Positions 47,001 through 58,365 of a stretch of DNA of 64,000 nt are shown piece after piece. Source of the DNA: Emergomyces orientalis (lineage: Eukaryota > Ascomycota > Eurotiomycetes > Onygenales > Ajellomycetaceae); assembly GCA_002110485.1 (NCBI GenBank), contig MOWL01000050.1, positions 124,001 through 188,000 on the forward strand. The letters are read 5' to 3'. Position 1 is the stretch's first letter. Each line of letters opens with the position of its first letter. A program made the position numbers and the translations under genes. The notes under the pieces were generated by a model. It did no database searches. It was not told where the DNA came from and saw only the letters and a program-made list of their open reading frames with translations.

Positions 47001-47984
47001 TTGAGAATAGACGCTTGAGGCCGGTCGCGTATGGCGCGCTTCTGGGCTTCCACTACTAAAAGAATCCCAAGGATTATCTTCTCTCGCGGGCGTGATAACG
47101 ATAGTGGGAGTAATGGGTGTAGTGTTTATGCTTCTTTGGCTGTTTGGGCTCCCAATGTTGTTTCTAATTGGAGTGCTGTCATCTCCAAGCCTTTTGGTCT
47201 TTGCGGGAACCGCAGCATCATTATATGGAACGCTTAGTCCAATCATAATAGGGCGATCGGAAGGTGATAAATCCTGTGTTTTGCTAGGAGAAGCCCGTAA
47301 AGCATCCAGAGGAGATTTCCTCATTTGTTTAACGCGGTTTATGGCGTGCAGACCCCGTGAGGCCTCTACGACATTGTCTTTGATCTCCCCATAACCCTTT
47401 GTTGAAGACAGTCTCCGTTCCGGCAGCAATCTGTTATCCTGTACTGGTTTGGCAGTTTCCTTTCCCTTTGAGAGTAATTTGAGATCATTCAGGTCGATGA
47501 AACCTCTACCCGCCGACTGTCGACGTTTTGATACTGCGGCTCTTCTGTATTTTGTATCATTGGAAAAGTTTGTTACGAGGTTGAGCCCAGGACGCGTCTT
47601 CTTGTTTGCTGCGGCTTCTTTAGGATTCCGTTTCATGATAGTCCGACCGGGACGTTTAATAGAATCCCACCGGCTAGGACGGGGGGCTTGCGAGTTTTCG
47701 CCTAGAAGTTTATGTTTATCCTCCGTTTGGTTCCCAAACTGTATTGCATCGTCGGTTTCAAAAGGTGTGTCCTGAGTGAAATAGTCTTCGGGCGAGGCAA
47801 AAGGGTTTTCTTTCCCTGATGTTGCCAATTGCGAACTACCAGGTGACTCAAAAGGGGTGGAAATTTCTTCTCGTATAGGAGAAGACAAAGGGAACGTGGG
47901 TATAGCTCGTACACGAAGGTGCGAAGAGGCCAACTCGCCGTGAAGTCCCGGAGGGACCTTGTACTGGGCGATATTATTATCCAT
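44091..47984 (-). CDS. Single-pass membrane protein of unknown function, 1297 aa
   Basis: This is one long uninterrupted frame from ATG 47984 to 44091. The N-terminal 850 residues are Ser/Pro-rich and lack a signal peptide, with words such as RPSRWDSIKRPGRTIMKR and FIDLNDLKLLSKGK. They are probably disordered and cytosolic. A single helix (MSIGAVLIIIIIVSVVLAVTL, near residue 865) is preceded by a Lys/Arg-rich patch and followed by a Cys-containing C-terminal domain of about 400 residues. That domain includes SMWSCALPKEKHD, CTWTQTRFLVQIWTR, VYCYKLDLELRYILD and a C-x-C-E-W near the end. By the positive-inside rule the C-terminal domain faces outward or the lumen. Similar proteins occur widely in Eurotiomycetes but I know no assigned function. 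The C-terminal part, with regularly spaced aromatic and Cys residues, looks folded. Confidence 0.8.
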   Translation of the reverse strand: MDNNIAQYKVPPGLHGELASSHLRVRAIPTFPLSSPIREEISTPFESPGSSQLATSGKENPFASPEDYFTQDTPFETDDAIQFGNQTEDKHKLLGENSQAPRPSRWDSIKRPGRTIMKRNPKEAAANKKTRPGLNLVTNFSNDTKYRRAAVSKRRQSAGRGFIDLNDLKLLSKGKETAKPVQDNRLLPERRLSSTKGYGEIKDNVVEASRGLHAINRVKQMRKSPLDALRASPSKTQDLSPSDRPIMIGLSVPYNDAAVPAKTKRLGDDSTPIRNNIGSPNSQRSINTTPITPTIVITPAREDNPWDSFSSGSPEARHTRPASSVYSQPTPRVKDGRPPSIIPPVPAIPTSHSFTKPAEAADVFAAQVSTPARRHRAFSVGTVFEDDSPVCRRASRPRSMSDESKLQAGMPSRYSIDTIATRPRSQGWWNLLLSPLLSRSNTIASKMSFRSPQDETPPAVPPFPFAVSQSLQVDNKRYGEKHVEDEVSFFSPDTPYSREEKESVWASATGTIGKPNGEREGSESEIDDEWDDDDCSQPSSRQSRDKSSHISTVSAQTIPFMISSPTSAGYTQAHFHQGVHGRFATKQDPPPLPSASPDTEFFGNNIATFPPVHGDNARIQNQNPNNPFFQQFVGSVRNGGEARERSNSDSTVIEDEPDISPNIRQATVTPLLRAAPIGLFQTGPTVPLPPIPRCVSPPHKTADNSPSLSVGTSGTQPPPYSPPKKITKFRRYRAILPSDLQAQPQSPGPISPETQTQMASRNGILMSNMQQLQPPAATYSARNDSIRRGALPPRLPNNPVHLSDVERPADVRANNESRRQRLERGDQIARKVGGLWRGRGCFSNRGCFGRKRRRWYMSIGAVLIIIIIVSVVLAVTLTRRHDDPPESRWLNLTGYPPMPTGVSTVAGPNAAIANSGCIRPASMWSCALPKEKHDANLPFDPDQPSLRIQINFQNGTFVHSTVPSNQGAGKRSILTVLDKSNSAPPALRRRHSLHSRSGGFSPIPAPPKIEEQVFLGNTSDGVNAPFAGEDTPFFATFLSPEPITISTRQRRADTAIPHVPDPDDLADAIPNPAHNPDGTAAPANFLPLPVAQPIRLYDRGLLTEHYGFYTYYDRSIFLKADRPLNNDSITSVVPDDENGGSSRSAARVRCTWTQTRFLVQIWTRPSQNKMGLIPQPSATSSDTPSKTSSSSSPDSSTQLFPPSATDFTRPGSFPYPITIAVDRHGGDPSSKMVYCYKLDLELRYILDSKKVQIEDRGFGGHLVNPGLLLGSNNSSTGGFDGGKGGCRCEWRNWLTTR

Positions 47985-48513
47985 CTTGGGGGATCATAAA
48001 TGACAGACGATATGCTGCATAGAGCACGTTGAAGTCAATATAATGTATGCATTCCAGTTTACGACGAAAACAGTCAATATTGGAAGTACTTACCATATAT
48101 ATAAAACATCAGTCTTGAAAATCGAAAGCTCCAGGCTCAAATGGGAGATACTCGTAGCCAATGAAACTGGATAAAGAATGATACAAGAATAGGAGTTCTC
48201 ATAAAGCTGACATTATGGAATATTTCTCAAAATTAGAAATCCCCACAAAGGCAGATGAGAGAGCAATAACAAACAATGAAAGCGAATGTCACTGTTTATT
48301 ATAAATGGCTTGTGTCAATGCCTGTGAAAAATCTTGTTGCTGGTGAAACAAAACTGACACCTACAGAATGAATAATGAAAGTATAAATAACCAAGATCAA
48401 GGAAATCGTTCGTGAATGAGCCTTTCTCAACATTTATTATTCACATAAAAGAAGAGAAGAAGACGAAATATTCAATATTCAATCAAATAATAAAATGAGT
48501 GCAGTGGGAGAGT

Positions 48514-48516
<3 letters not shown>

Positions 48517-48587
<71 letters not shown>
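48517..48587 (+). repeat. (AG)n microsatellite, about 71 bp
   Basis: It is an uninterrupted dinucleotide run of about 35 AG units. Confidence 0.95.
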
Positions 48588-48589
<2 letters not shown>

Positions 48590-48824
48590 CTGCCAGAAAA
48601 TGGAGCAAATCAAAAGAGATTGAGGAATGAAAATCATTCAACCCCCCTCACTCTTCCAGCCAGGTGTATGATACAAAAATAGATCCAAATCTCGATTCAC
48701 AAGAGCAATAGGCAGTTCCACTACCCACCCTTGGCGCCCATGGAATCAATCGTACGAACGGGGGCCTCAGAGTGTCATTTCCAAAACAAAAAAAAAATAA
48801 CCAGGTGGAAATGAACGGACATAA

Positions 48825-49064
48825 TTATAAAAAGAAACAGGGAGTCGACTTTCGACCTGAAGCATCAAAGGACAAAGGGGGCATTTCCACTTCTCTTGAG
48901 GGTGGATCTGATGGGCCCTGGAATGGCACTGAAAAATAATCATGCTCCTCAGTAAAGTTTTGGCTGGCGCTACCGAAACGTAGGTCTGGCCATATTTCTC
49001 TATTCTCTTCTCCCCAATCAGGAGACATGAGTACCTGCATATAACTATGGCGCAACAAGAGCAA
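48825..49064 (-). other. Small open frame ending in a CaaX-like motif
   Basis: A minus-strand frame of 79 codons ends RKSTPCFFL before TAA. The last four residues fit a prenylation box (Cys, two aliphatic/aromatic residues, Leu). An internal ATG would give only MPPLSFDASGRKSTPCFFL. Composition is ordinary and it is not purine-strand noise, but I recognise no family and there is no clear promoter. It may be a chance frame or the last exon of an unseen gene. Confidence 0.2.
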
Positions 49065-49891
49065 TCATATGGAGTATCAATCAGAGGGGCAAGTTAAATG
49101 TAGCCGCCTGCCCAGTCGACCAACCACCATCCATGGACCAAGGTAGGCAGATCAGCCCGGAAACAGGGAGGGTGTGTAATCATGGTCCCAGCCAGTGGAT
49201 TGGACTGCTGCTAGCTATGGGCTATGGTCTGCTTGGATGATGGATTGAGGAATTGCTGAAGATCGTTGGAGGTTGAGGAGAGCAAGGGGAAGTAGAAATG
49301 GAATGGCGAAGTGACGTTGAAACAGCTAGGGTCAGGGTTGGCCAATCACGGGATCTCAATCGCCCTCCCCGGCTTGATTGGGCGGCAAGCAGGAAATTAG
49401 TCATGCTGGGCTGGCGCTTATTGATGAATTTCTGTTTGGGCAAGATTTAACAATAAATATTGGGGGGGGGGGAGCACAAAATAAAATAAAAATGGCAGAG
49501 CACACGGTTACATGCCATGCGTGACCACTATATAATCTCATTACTGAAGGGCCACGAGGGACAGATATTGCATTACAGTTACAGTTACAGTGTTAACTGT
49601 TAGAATCCGTATGAAATATCGATCTTGACTAAAAGGGGCCTTGTTGGAAAAAAAATACTGTTCCAAGTTGCACAGCGATTGCCCCGGGACTATATCAGTG
49701 TGTGAGTGAAGGTGAGCGCGAAAAGCGAAAAGAAGTTAAGATAAGAAGTACATAAAAGAAAAACTATAAGAAATATGATATAATATGATATAATGTAAAG
49801 TAATGATTTTGTTTAGCTTGATTTAAAAGAAATTGAGTCCACGGAGTAAAAAAAAAAAGTATAGAAGTAGAGAAGTAGGAAATTGAAATTG

Positions 49892-49921
49892 AATAAAATA
49901 AAATAAAATAAAATAAAATAA
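49892..49921 (+). repeat. (AAAAT)n short tandem repeat
   Basis: About six units of AAAAT follow the frame GAAATTGAATAAAAT. Confidence 0.8.
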
Positions 49922-50721
49922 GGGAGTAGAAGGGCCAAACAAAAAGAGAGAAAGAAAGAAAAATAGATATGAGCCAGTGCGTTGATTGGGTATAGTACGT
50001 ACGGTTATCGATTGTGAATGGATTTTAATAAATGGAGTATGGAGGATTGCGGGAAGAAGATATGGTGTGTGCGAGGAGAAATGAGAATGAGAAGAGAAGA
50101 AGAGAAGAGAAGAAGAGAAGAAGGGAGAATACATGACAATAAAATGGAAGAGTCTGTGGAGAATATGGTTAACAGAAAAAAAAAAATGGAAAAAGAAAAA
50201 AAAGAAAAACAAGGAGGGAGCAAAACGGGTGTTTGTTGACAGACCAAAAAGAATAACAGGAAGAACACACAAAAGGAAATAGAGTCCAGGTTACAGTTGC
50301 AGAGACAAGTCATCGGTATCGGTATCAGTAGTATAAAATAGAGCCAAAAATAAATAAATAAATAAAAGGAAAAGTTTAAACAAACGATATAAAACTCCGA
50401 ATCCAAGAGGGTCTTTTTTTTCCCTTCTTTCCATTTCCATCCAAGGGAAAATACCGAAAAAAAAGGCAAAACAAAAAAAAAAAAAAAAAAAAAGAAATGA
50501 TTTCAACAAAAGGCAGCTGTGCGTGGGCCATCAATCATTAAAGCCAGATAGATCGTGTCGTGTAAAAGTTGTACGTTGTGTGTGTGTCCGTGCGTCTGTC
50601 CCCGTGATGAAAGCGCAAAAAAAAATAAAAAAACTAAAACACCTCCCGGCTCTTCCTTTCCCAATAGTTAGTTAATCTATCCCACTTCACACCGATGCAT
50701 GCCATTAGTTTCATCATCGGA

Positions 50722-50739
50722 CATGCCATGCATGGCATG
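50722..50739. repeat. Perfect 18-bp palindrome
   Basis: CATGCCATGCATGGCATG equals its own reverse complement. It lies in a stretch that is otherwise simple in composition. Confidence 0.7.
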
Positions 50740-51624
50740 CGTAATCCCAATCCCATCCCATCCCACCCGCATCCCCATCCTGATCCACATCGCATCAGCC
50801 ATGTAATTTAATATACTCAAGACAACAAAGGACGCCTCGTTCCGGCTGTAGATAGGTAGAGGAAGTTAATGGAAAGTTGTAATAGGCAGCCCTCATCGAT
50901 GATGTTGATTTTTTATTTGTAGATCGGTTTCCGTTTGTTCTTTCGTTGGATTGTGGAGGTCGGCTCGTATTGTGGCTGTGCAGGGGTTTTCTAATTGCAG
51001 GGCAGTGCAGATCTGCAGAGATTGTTAAATTTCCCTCCACAAACGCCACAGCGTGGGAAATAACATGGCTTGGCTGGGTATATTGACGGTGGTGATGATA
51101 GGCGGGAGTGGTAGCTATTGGTGTGGAGAGCGACTGGCTAGATAGGTACCTCGGTAGGAAGGCAGGTAGGGTAGACATGCAGGTAAAAAAACCAAACGCC
51201 ATAATCTTTCGTTCTCAGTTAGCGCCATCGTAGCTTCGATTTGTAAGGTGTGTGGGTGGGTGGTGTGAGTGGTCGGATTATACCATTGCGTCATGCGAGA
51301 TATCAATGTCGACGGAAGAGTTAGTAGTCGAGTGTATTTTAAAAACAGAGTTTGATCGATGTAATGAAACGGGGTGATGGACGTGCAATATTTGCGTAAG
51401 TATAAGTACATCGAGTCGGACAGAGAAAACAATCACAGCCAATTCAGGTAGGCGTTAAGTCGCGTTAGATCGAAACGAGTCCGTAACATTTCCACCCTCC
51501 CCTTTCTGCATCGTCAAGTGGTTGTCGAGAATTAGATACGAAAACATTATTACAGTCCACAGAAGGTAGTAGTAGTAGTATTATACCAAATCGGACAAAC
51601 AAATCATAATAATATATTAAACCC

Positions 51625-53581
51625 TCACCGCCGCTCCTCGGTATACTGCACACCCTGCATCGGTGCCAGCGAGCCATTCATCAACGGTGGCAGCGTCCTC
51701 GCTGGGTCCATGGAGGGGTGCGTGGACTGCGCTGGGCCGGGCGGGGAATAGAGAGCCCCATGGCCGTGGCCGTGGCCGTTGCTATATATCGCTCCTGGTG
51801 GTTGTTGAGACTGTGGCTGTGGCTGTGGCTGTGTGCCGTTGGTTTGTTGTAGCGAAGGGGCACCGGGTTGCTGCGGCGGGGCGCGGTCGTAGGCAACCTG
51901 GGGGTGATGGCCGTTCGTGGTTGCTTGACGGTGTAGCTGCTCGTTGAGCTGCTGGCGTAGTTCGGCAACTTCGGCTTTTAGGGTGCCGGCTTCGTGGCGG
52001 GTTTGTTGGATTGTTTTTTCTAGTTGGCCGATATATTCGATTGCTGGTAGCTGTCAGCACTCGTATTCCCATAACCCGTGCTTGATTTAATATTGTATTT
52101 TTTTAGTTTCAGGGGTTTAGGGTTTAGGGTTTTACCTCGAGTCAGAGTTTCCCATTTACTAGACTTGCTACTCTGGCTTGAAGGGAGCCGTGATCGCAAA
52201 AGTTCGAAGCAGTCTTTCATCTCACTCCGTCTTTTGCGCTCTGCTAGCTTATGAGTGATGCGCAACTCCGGGGTTCTACTATACGGGGTAGCGCCGTTTG
52301 GTGACTCTGGGTCACCCATTAACTCTCTAACCTGCTTCTGCTGCAGGGAATGATGGTGGACATTCTGCGGTAGTTCTATGAGTAGGTTAGCATTGGCTGT
52401 CCCTATTTATTTATTTTTTTCTTCTGATAGCCAGGGAACAAACCTTGTTGGCCATGTGGTAATCTGGAATCCGTAGTAAACACGCTGCTGGCAAGAGACT
52501 CCGTAGTGCTGCCTCTCCGGTTGAACTGACTGGACGGTTGGCCACGGGTGCTTCCCTTGTCAGACAAGCGAGCAACATCAGGGTCTGGAAAAGCATAGGC
52601 CTGGCCTGCTGTGGGTGATTCTGCATTGTAGATCTCTGCGTGTGGATTGTTGGAAATGGCGGGCGCCGTCCTGCGCACGGGAAAGGAACGCTGTTGGCTG
52701 CCCGTCCTAGGTCCAAGCGGGGAGAGTGGATGACGCTGTTCACCGCTGTAGCGAGGGCCGCGTTGGCTCGCCACGCTTGAATATTCACCAGAAATGCCGC
52801 GATCGCGCTGCAGACCCGAGACAATTGACGACTGAGATGCATTGGTGCTGTGGTATGGGGAGGCTTGGTTTATGGCCAAGGAACCGATGCCCTGGTTCAT
52901 GCGACTGTCAATGCTGCTGCGACGGGATTCGGGGAAATCAGTGGCGGGACGCTGGACGGGGCCGTCGAAGTTTTGGTTTATTGAAGGGAGCATAGCGTTT
53001 GGCGGGTGGGTGGTGTAACTGGGGGACTGTTGTTGCGAAGATGGCGTAGCGGAGGAGGGAGTCTGCGGTTGATCCTTTGAGGACTGCTGCTGAGATTGGG
53101 GCTGTTGCTGTTGAGGGAGATGTTTTGGGGAGTGTTGAGAGGTGGTGATGTATGTATATTGAGCATAGCCATTGGTACCATTCGTGCCATTGGTAGTGTT
53201 CGAATAGGTAGAAGAACCTATGCAACATTTCAATTGAGTTAGCAATCGACATATAAACAACACTTGTGTCCGCGCAGAGAGTATATAAATATGTCTAATT
53301 TAAAAATAAAAATAAAAATTCAAAAACGTACGGGCACTCTGGGGCATGGACCAATTGCCCGAGTCACGCTCGACGGTGTTCATCGAAGCCTGCGCGGGCG
53401 ATTTTTCTGCAGGGGCAACATTGGCAACATTGGCAAGAGTACCGAGAGACATACTGGCGGTGAGGGTAGAGATAGAGGGCAGTTTCTGGACCTGCTGAGC
53501 AGCAACAGCAGAAGCCTGGGGAGTCTGCTGGCCGGTCCTCGGTTCCTCCCATGGACGACGCGCAACAGAGACGTCCATCAT
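51625..53581 (-). CDS. bHLH-leucine zipper transcription factor
   Basis: The model is complement(join(51625..52043,52136..52375,52444..53217,53332..53581)), 560 residues. Exons join cleanly (PQSARSSTYSN, GQQELPQNVHH and LTRAIEYIGQLE). The first 340 residues are Gln/Ser/Pro-rich, with polyglutamine-like parts and an N-G-T repeat. The bHLH basic region is THKLAERKRRSEMKDCF (about residues 372-388), with the His-Glu-Arg pattern expected for CACGTG-type E boxes. The loop is LPSSQSSKSSKWETLTR. The helix then runs into a heptad-like segment (IEYIGQLEKTIQQT, then LKAEVAELRQQLNEQL), which makes it bHLH-zip. The C-terminus is again Gln/Pro-rich with a G-H-G-H-G run. Such factors act in the nucleus as dimers; the target pathway is unknown. 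Confidence 0.85.
52113..52129 (+). repeat. Telomere-like (TTTAGGG) repeat inside an intron
   Basis: The plus strand reads GGGTTTAGGGTTTAGGG within the last intron of the bHLH gene, close to its donor. It is two and a half units of the heptamer. Confidence 0.7.
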
Positions 53582-54004
53582 ATTCGAGAGAAAGGCCAGG
53601 GAGTAAAGGGCGCCAGAGAGGGCGACAATCTGGGGGTATAATGGAGGGGGTGGTTTTGGGTCTCCAGCGAGCGCAGGTTGGGAGGGAAATATATATATAT
53701 ATTAAATCGAAGTGAGGTCGTGGGTTAAAAGAAAGAATTTCTTTTCGCGGGGAGGGGGAAACTCAAGAGAGTGAGGTTGTTGGTTGGGGGGAGGAGAAGG
53801 AGAGCCGAGCTGACTGCGCTAAGCAATTGGAGCACGAGGCAGAGAACTGGGAGAAGCGAAAGAACGAGGAACCCTGGAGAGAGAGCACCCTAAAACACCA
53901 CGCCAAGAGGTTAGAGTTGAGCCAGTGAGTTTTAAGACGTTTGAGGTGGGAGTGGGTTGACAGGGTTAGGATTATTCTACGGGGAGGAGCAGAAGAAAAA
54001 GATC

Positions 54005-54035
<31 letters not shown>

Positions 54036-55807
54036 GAGGAGGGACATGGATATAGAATAGAATAGAAGAGGAGGGCGGGGGGCAACACAAATGTGCGATG
54101 GAGATGGAGATTAGACAAACAACTAACGACTAAACAACAGTTAGAAAGGCTGACTCTTCCTTACTCACTTGCAGAATATACTACATATACTGCGGCACCA
54201 GCAGCCAGCAACCCAGCCCAGCAGAAGACAATTATCAGAGGTGAGTTAAAGATTGGAGAATTGAAAGATGTGTCTTGTCTGGGGGAGGAAGATGACAAGG
54301 CGACAAGAAGATCAAGAAGATTAAAGAAGATGAAGAAGATGAAGAAGATGAAGAGCACAGAGAAACTGGCACGTGGCGGGAGGACGGGCTAGTCGGTTTT
54401 AAGTCAGTTTTTTAAACAACTTTTGCTAAGAGTCTTTCTTATTGAACTAGCATCTTTTGTTAGGAACTTAGCAGATATGAGATATGAGCCAGGTGTTAGC
54501 ATCTCTTTAGCATCTCTTGGTATTTTTCTTAGTATTTCTTAGCAGATCGGAATCCGTCCCCAGTCGATACTAGCCGTGGTGGCTGCAGCTCTAGTCAACA
54601 GCCCACCGGTATTTGTATTTGTATTTGTATTTTGTATTTTGTATTTGTATTTGTATTCATTATTTTTATTATTATTATTTTTAGTATTTTACTTTATTTT
54701 TTTATTTTTTACTTTTAACTTGAAGGAGATTTTATCTTATTACGTAGATCTGGGTTATCTCCCTCGCCCGTGGTAAGGTGCGATGCGAAATCCTATTTAT
54801 CCCGCCCCTCCCATGGATCAATCACAGACGGCCGATATAGTTTACCTGCTTTTCTTTCTTCTTAATCCCCCAAGAAGTGTGTGACATGACAATTGGGAAC
54901 ATTTATTAACTACTAGTTACTTACTACTAAAGATAATAACGAATTATTACACAGATTATGGTGCTGGTATTTATCTCTCTGGTGCTAGTGAATAATACAT
55001 AATACACATATATACAACAACACACACCATCTCTCTCCCCCTCCCCCCCTCACTACCTCGTGTTAATAACCATCTGCCGAATATCCACGATATCTCTCGG
55101 CAACCTTAACCCCATCTCCCTAGATTTCTCCACATCCTGCCCTACGCCTATCCTTTTCTGGGGCTAGTTAGTGGTGGGAGGAGCAGTACCTTTTCTTCTT
55201 CTACCTCCTCCTCCTTCTTCTTCTTCTTCTTCCTTCTTCTTCTTCCTTCTTCTTCTTGTTCTCCCCTACAGCTGTTTCTTCAGCTGGATATTTTGCCAGG
55301 AATAGGCTACAAGGCACACTGGAAGCCTATCTCCGCGTCTACCGGATATACCACGCGGACAAAATGTATCCATATAGTGTATTTCTATCCCAATTAGGCA
55401 TATGGATAAATATCCATGTACTTACTGTTCGGAGTGCCTAAATAATATTATCTATTTCCCTTTGATGACCCCCCCCCCCCCCCCCGGTAAACTCAAACCC
55501 AGCCCACCCCGCCTACTATTGGAGTCCTGGGTCCAAGGGCTTTCTGGGCTCTCAAGGCTTCAAAATAAAAATAATTAAATATTAAATATTAAAATTAAAA
55601 TATAAATTAAAATATAAAATAAAATAAAATAAAAAAAGCAAAGAAGAGAGCAGAATGCCTTCAATCACGCTTTGATCCACTTCTGCCACGCGGCCGGCGG
55701 GGAAGGTTAAAGGAAAAAAGGACACTAAATCTTTCATTAGTTTCAGCTAGTTGGTTGGTTAACAACCTGTTGAGCTGGGAATTCATCAGTCTGGATGGAG
55801 AAGAAGG

Positions 55808-55838
<31 letters not shown>

Positions 55839-56976
55839 GAAAAAAATGTGTAGAGAAATACGCATGGCCCCCTACATACGGCCCATACCATTTTCAAAAT
55901 CAATCAATCAGGATAAAGTGATTTCACAAAAATAATGGGGTGGCTGCTCCCCCCGCTCCCTCCCTTGCAGGATTATTGTTTATGATGAAAGTGCTGTTGA
56001 AAGAAAGGTAAACAAAGAGAGGCGTTTATTGATCAAATTTTTATTTTTATTCTTAATTCTTATTCTTTCCTCTTATTCTGACCTTACTCTGTACTAATGC
56101 TCTTTTTTTAACCTTAATGGCTTATGATGCGACAGAACTGTCAAAGCCCGTGCGGGCGGGAAAGGGGATTTTCCAACCCCCAGAAAAACTTAATAGGCGC
56201 TAGAACTATATTTTCTGTTCTGACTGGTTATTTTTTCCCCTTCCTTCCTTTTCATTCCTCCACATTTATTATTATTCGTATTATTATTTTCACAACCTCG
56301 CGTGTGGTTTAAAGACAGGTATTTTAAGGCAGCATTTCTCCGCCGGTTGATTTGAATTCCAGTCCTTAAAGAAAACTCATGATATCATCTATGTCTGTAA
56401 CTAGTACTCAAAAGTAACTAACTATACAGGATAATATATCAGCAGGTTTGCTTAAACAACTTTGCAAACTCCAGCTATGATTAATCAAAATCAACTGCAT
56501 CTTGAGGCGTTTAACTAGGGTGTTTACTAAGGTGGTTATCCCTACAGCTGAACTAACTATCTATTTTTCAGTGGTCAAAAGAAGAAAGAAAAAATCGAGA
56601 AATTTTTAATACTGCGTATACATTATTCCTGCTACATCCGTGATTCAGGTGATGCGGGTGATGAATATCAGCCACCCCGGCCCGCAATGAACGCTTTGAC
56701 CTAACTCCTCAGCAACAGGATTCGTTTTGAGGAAGTTCGTTAAGACGTGATATGTCTGCTTCTTCTTTTTTTTTCTTTTTTTTTTCTTTTTCTTCTAAAT
56801 ATTCTGCGTCGTCCTTTTTGGGATTTTTGAATGTTTTTTGGGAATTGGATTTTTGACATCTTTTTTTGCAATTACCAGCCAGCTTTGATCAAAGAAGAAA
56901 TCCATCTCTGTGCATCTTTTTTTGCACAGGGGAATACAGGTAAGCATTTCCCCTCCCACTCCTAGGCATATATATG

Positions 56977-57009
<33 letters not shown>

Positions 57010-58365
57010 AGCTGAGAACAATTGTTACCATTTTACACAGGGCTCCAAATTGCACAGCGGCGAGAAAGGGAATGCTGAAAAGAATGAGAAAGGAAAAAAA
57101 AGCACAATACTTTTTTATAATGCAAAAAATAAAAATAAATTATTTTAAAACTTTTTTTAAAAAAAGTTGCTGTGTCGGTGCAAAGATTATAGTCAGCGCC
57201 GGTGCCCGCACTTTGCCTATACATGCATGTGGTGAGTAAATGGGTTGATGGTAATTTTACCTATACCCCCCCTATAGCTTTGGAGGTTCCACTGGAGTGT
57301 CTTTTTTTATATTTTAATTTTAAACGTTGGTTTATTAAACCTGAATATCAACACATTTGAGCCATGTGTTGTCGTTGTCATTGACACCTTCATAATTGAA
57401 TTGTTGAAATTGAAATATCAGTGACTTCTATCTATCATTGCAGCCATTGAAATACCATGCCTGATGTCTGTCATCCAGGTTAACCGTGGGAGGGTGTCGG
57501 GATTTATCGTCCGATACTTGACTCTCATCATTCAGCCATTTTCTCTCTCACTGGAAATCGACAATTATTGTCACGACTACCTCAACTTTCTCTCTCAAGA
57601 TAGAAATCACGCTGAAGTACTTCATGCACTTACAAATGCAGCTGTGCGGGCTGCATGCTGCCTTCAAAAATAGGAATTTATGGCCATATTATCGATGTGC
57701 ACGTAATCGTTATGACCCTCCTCCACTCTAAGAGAAGAAATTTCGAGCCCGAGCAGCTCCGTGTTCTCGAGGGGATGTGAAATGAAATGATTGTCGACAA
57801 TTTGCGATAGATATATGGAAGTTAACGGACAGACACCCTTTCATTGCTGAACGTGCTTTTTCTGGATTTTTCGGACGTTCCCATCACGGGAGCTCCGAGA
57901 GACGGTACATTGTCAGATTGCTAGTCTCTGGGAAAAGTAGTTTATGATGAGCTACTCTAGCAGCTATTTAGAGGCATGTATTAATGAACTACGGGACTCC
58001 GACTATGTGGATATGGAAGGGCCGGGGAACATTTTGCCCGTACAGTGGAGAACTTGACGCGAAATGAAAATGTAAAGTAATTAAATCGTGGGGACTTTAT
58101 ATTAGCAACATTGGCTGGGACAATATTCAATGTTGAGCAAGATAACGGAAAATGTGAAAAAGATACAAAACAGAGAGTGGGGAGAAAATGGGGAGGTGCG
58201 TTTCATCATATGTCATTCTATGTACGGCCCATGTATCCAAGAATCTTATATACCTACTTCCCTACTTGACAATCCTTATCTATTCACATAACCATGCCCA
58301 AACCCAAACCATTTTAGCCTATATCATATTCTATAACCTTCTAAATAACCCCCATCATACCCAGT
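53582..58365. other. Long spacer with simple repeats, no supported gene
   Basis: It likely includes a long 5' leader of the bHLH gene. Several simple-sequence runs occur: (ATG)n at 54005-54034, TATTTG words near 54610-54655, (TTC)n near 55214-55258, 17 C at 55469-55485, an A run of about 28 near 55808 and a TA/TG run at 56968-57009. A plus-strand frame at 54093-54392 has a K-K-M repeat at its end and is probably noise. Confidence 0.45.
56968..57009 (+). repeat. Mixed TA/TG microsatellite
   Basis: ATATATATG words lead into an uninterrupted (TG)n run of about 14 units. Confidence 0.9.

Larger units (their letters stand above)
47985..51624. other. Long spacer with microsatellites
   Basis: Apart from the repeats listed separately I see no certain gene in 3.6 kb. 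T-rich frames on the minus strand at 49823-50509 reflect purine-rich plus-strand sequence. Part of this may be the long 3' UTR of the bHLH gene on its right. Confidence 0.4.

Noticed and set aside
49823..50509. Phe/Leu/Ser-rich minus-strand frames resembling membrane proteins
   Set aside because: They are translations of A/G-rich plus-strand sequence, and hydrophobicity follows from the T-rich codons. Frames overlap in several phases.
54093..54392. Plus-strand frame with a Lys-Lys-Met repeat end
   Set aside because: The repeat is an AAGATGAAG microsatellite and the rest is unlike any known protein. Frames on the other strand mirror it.
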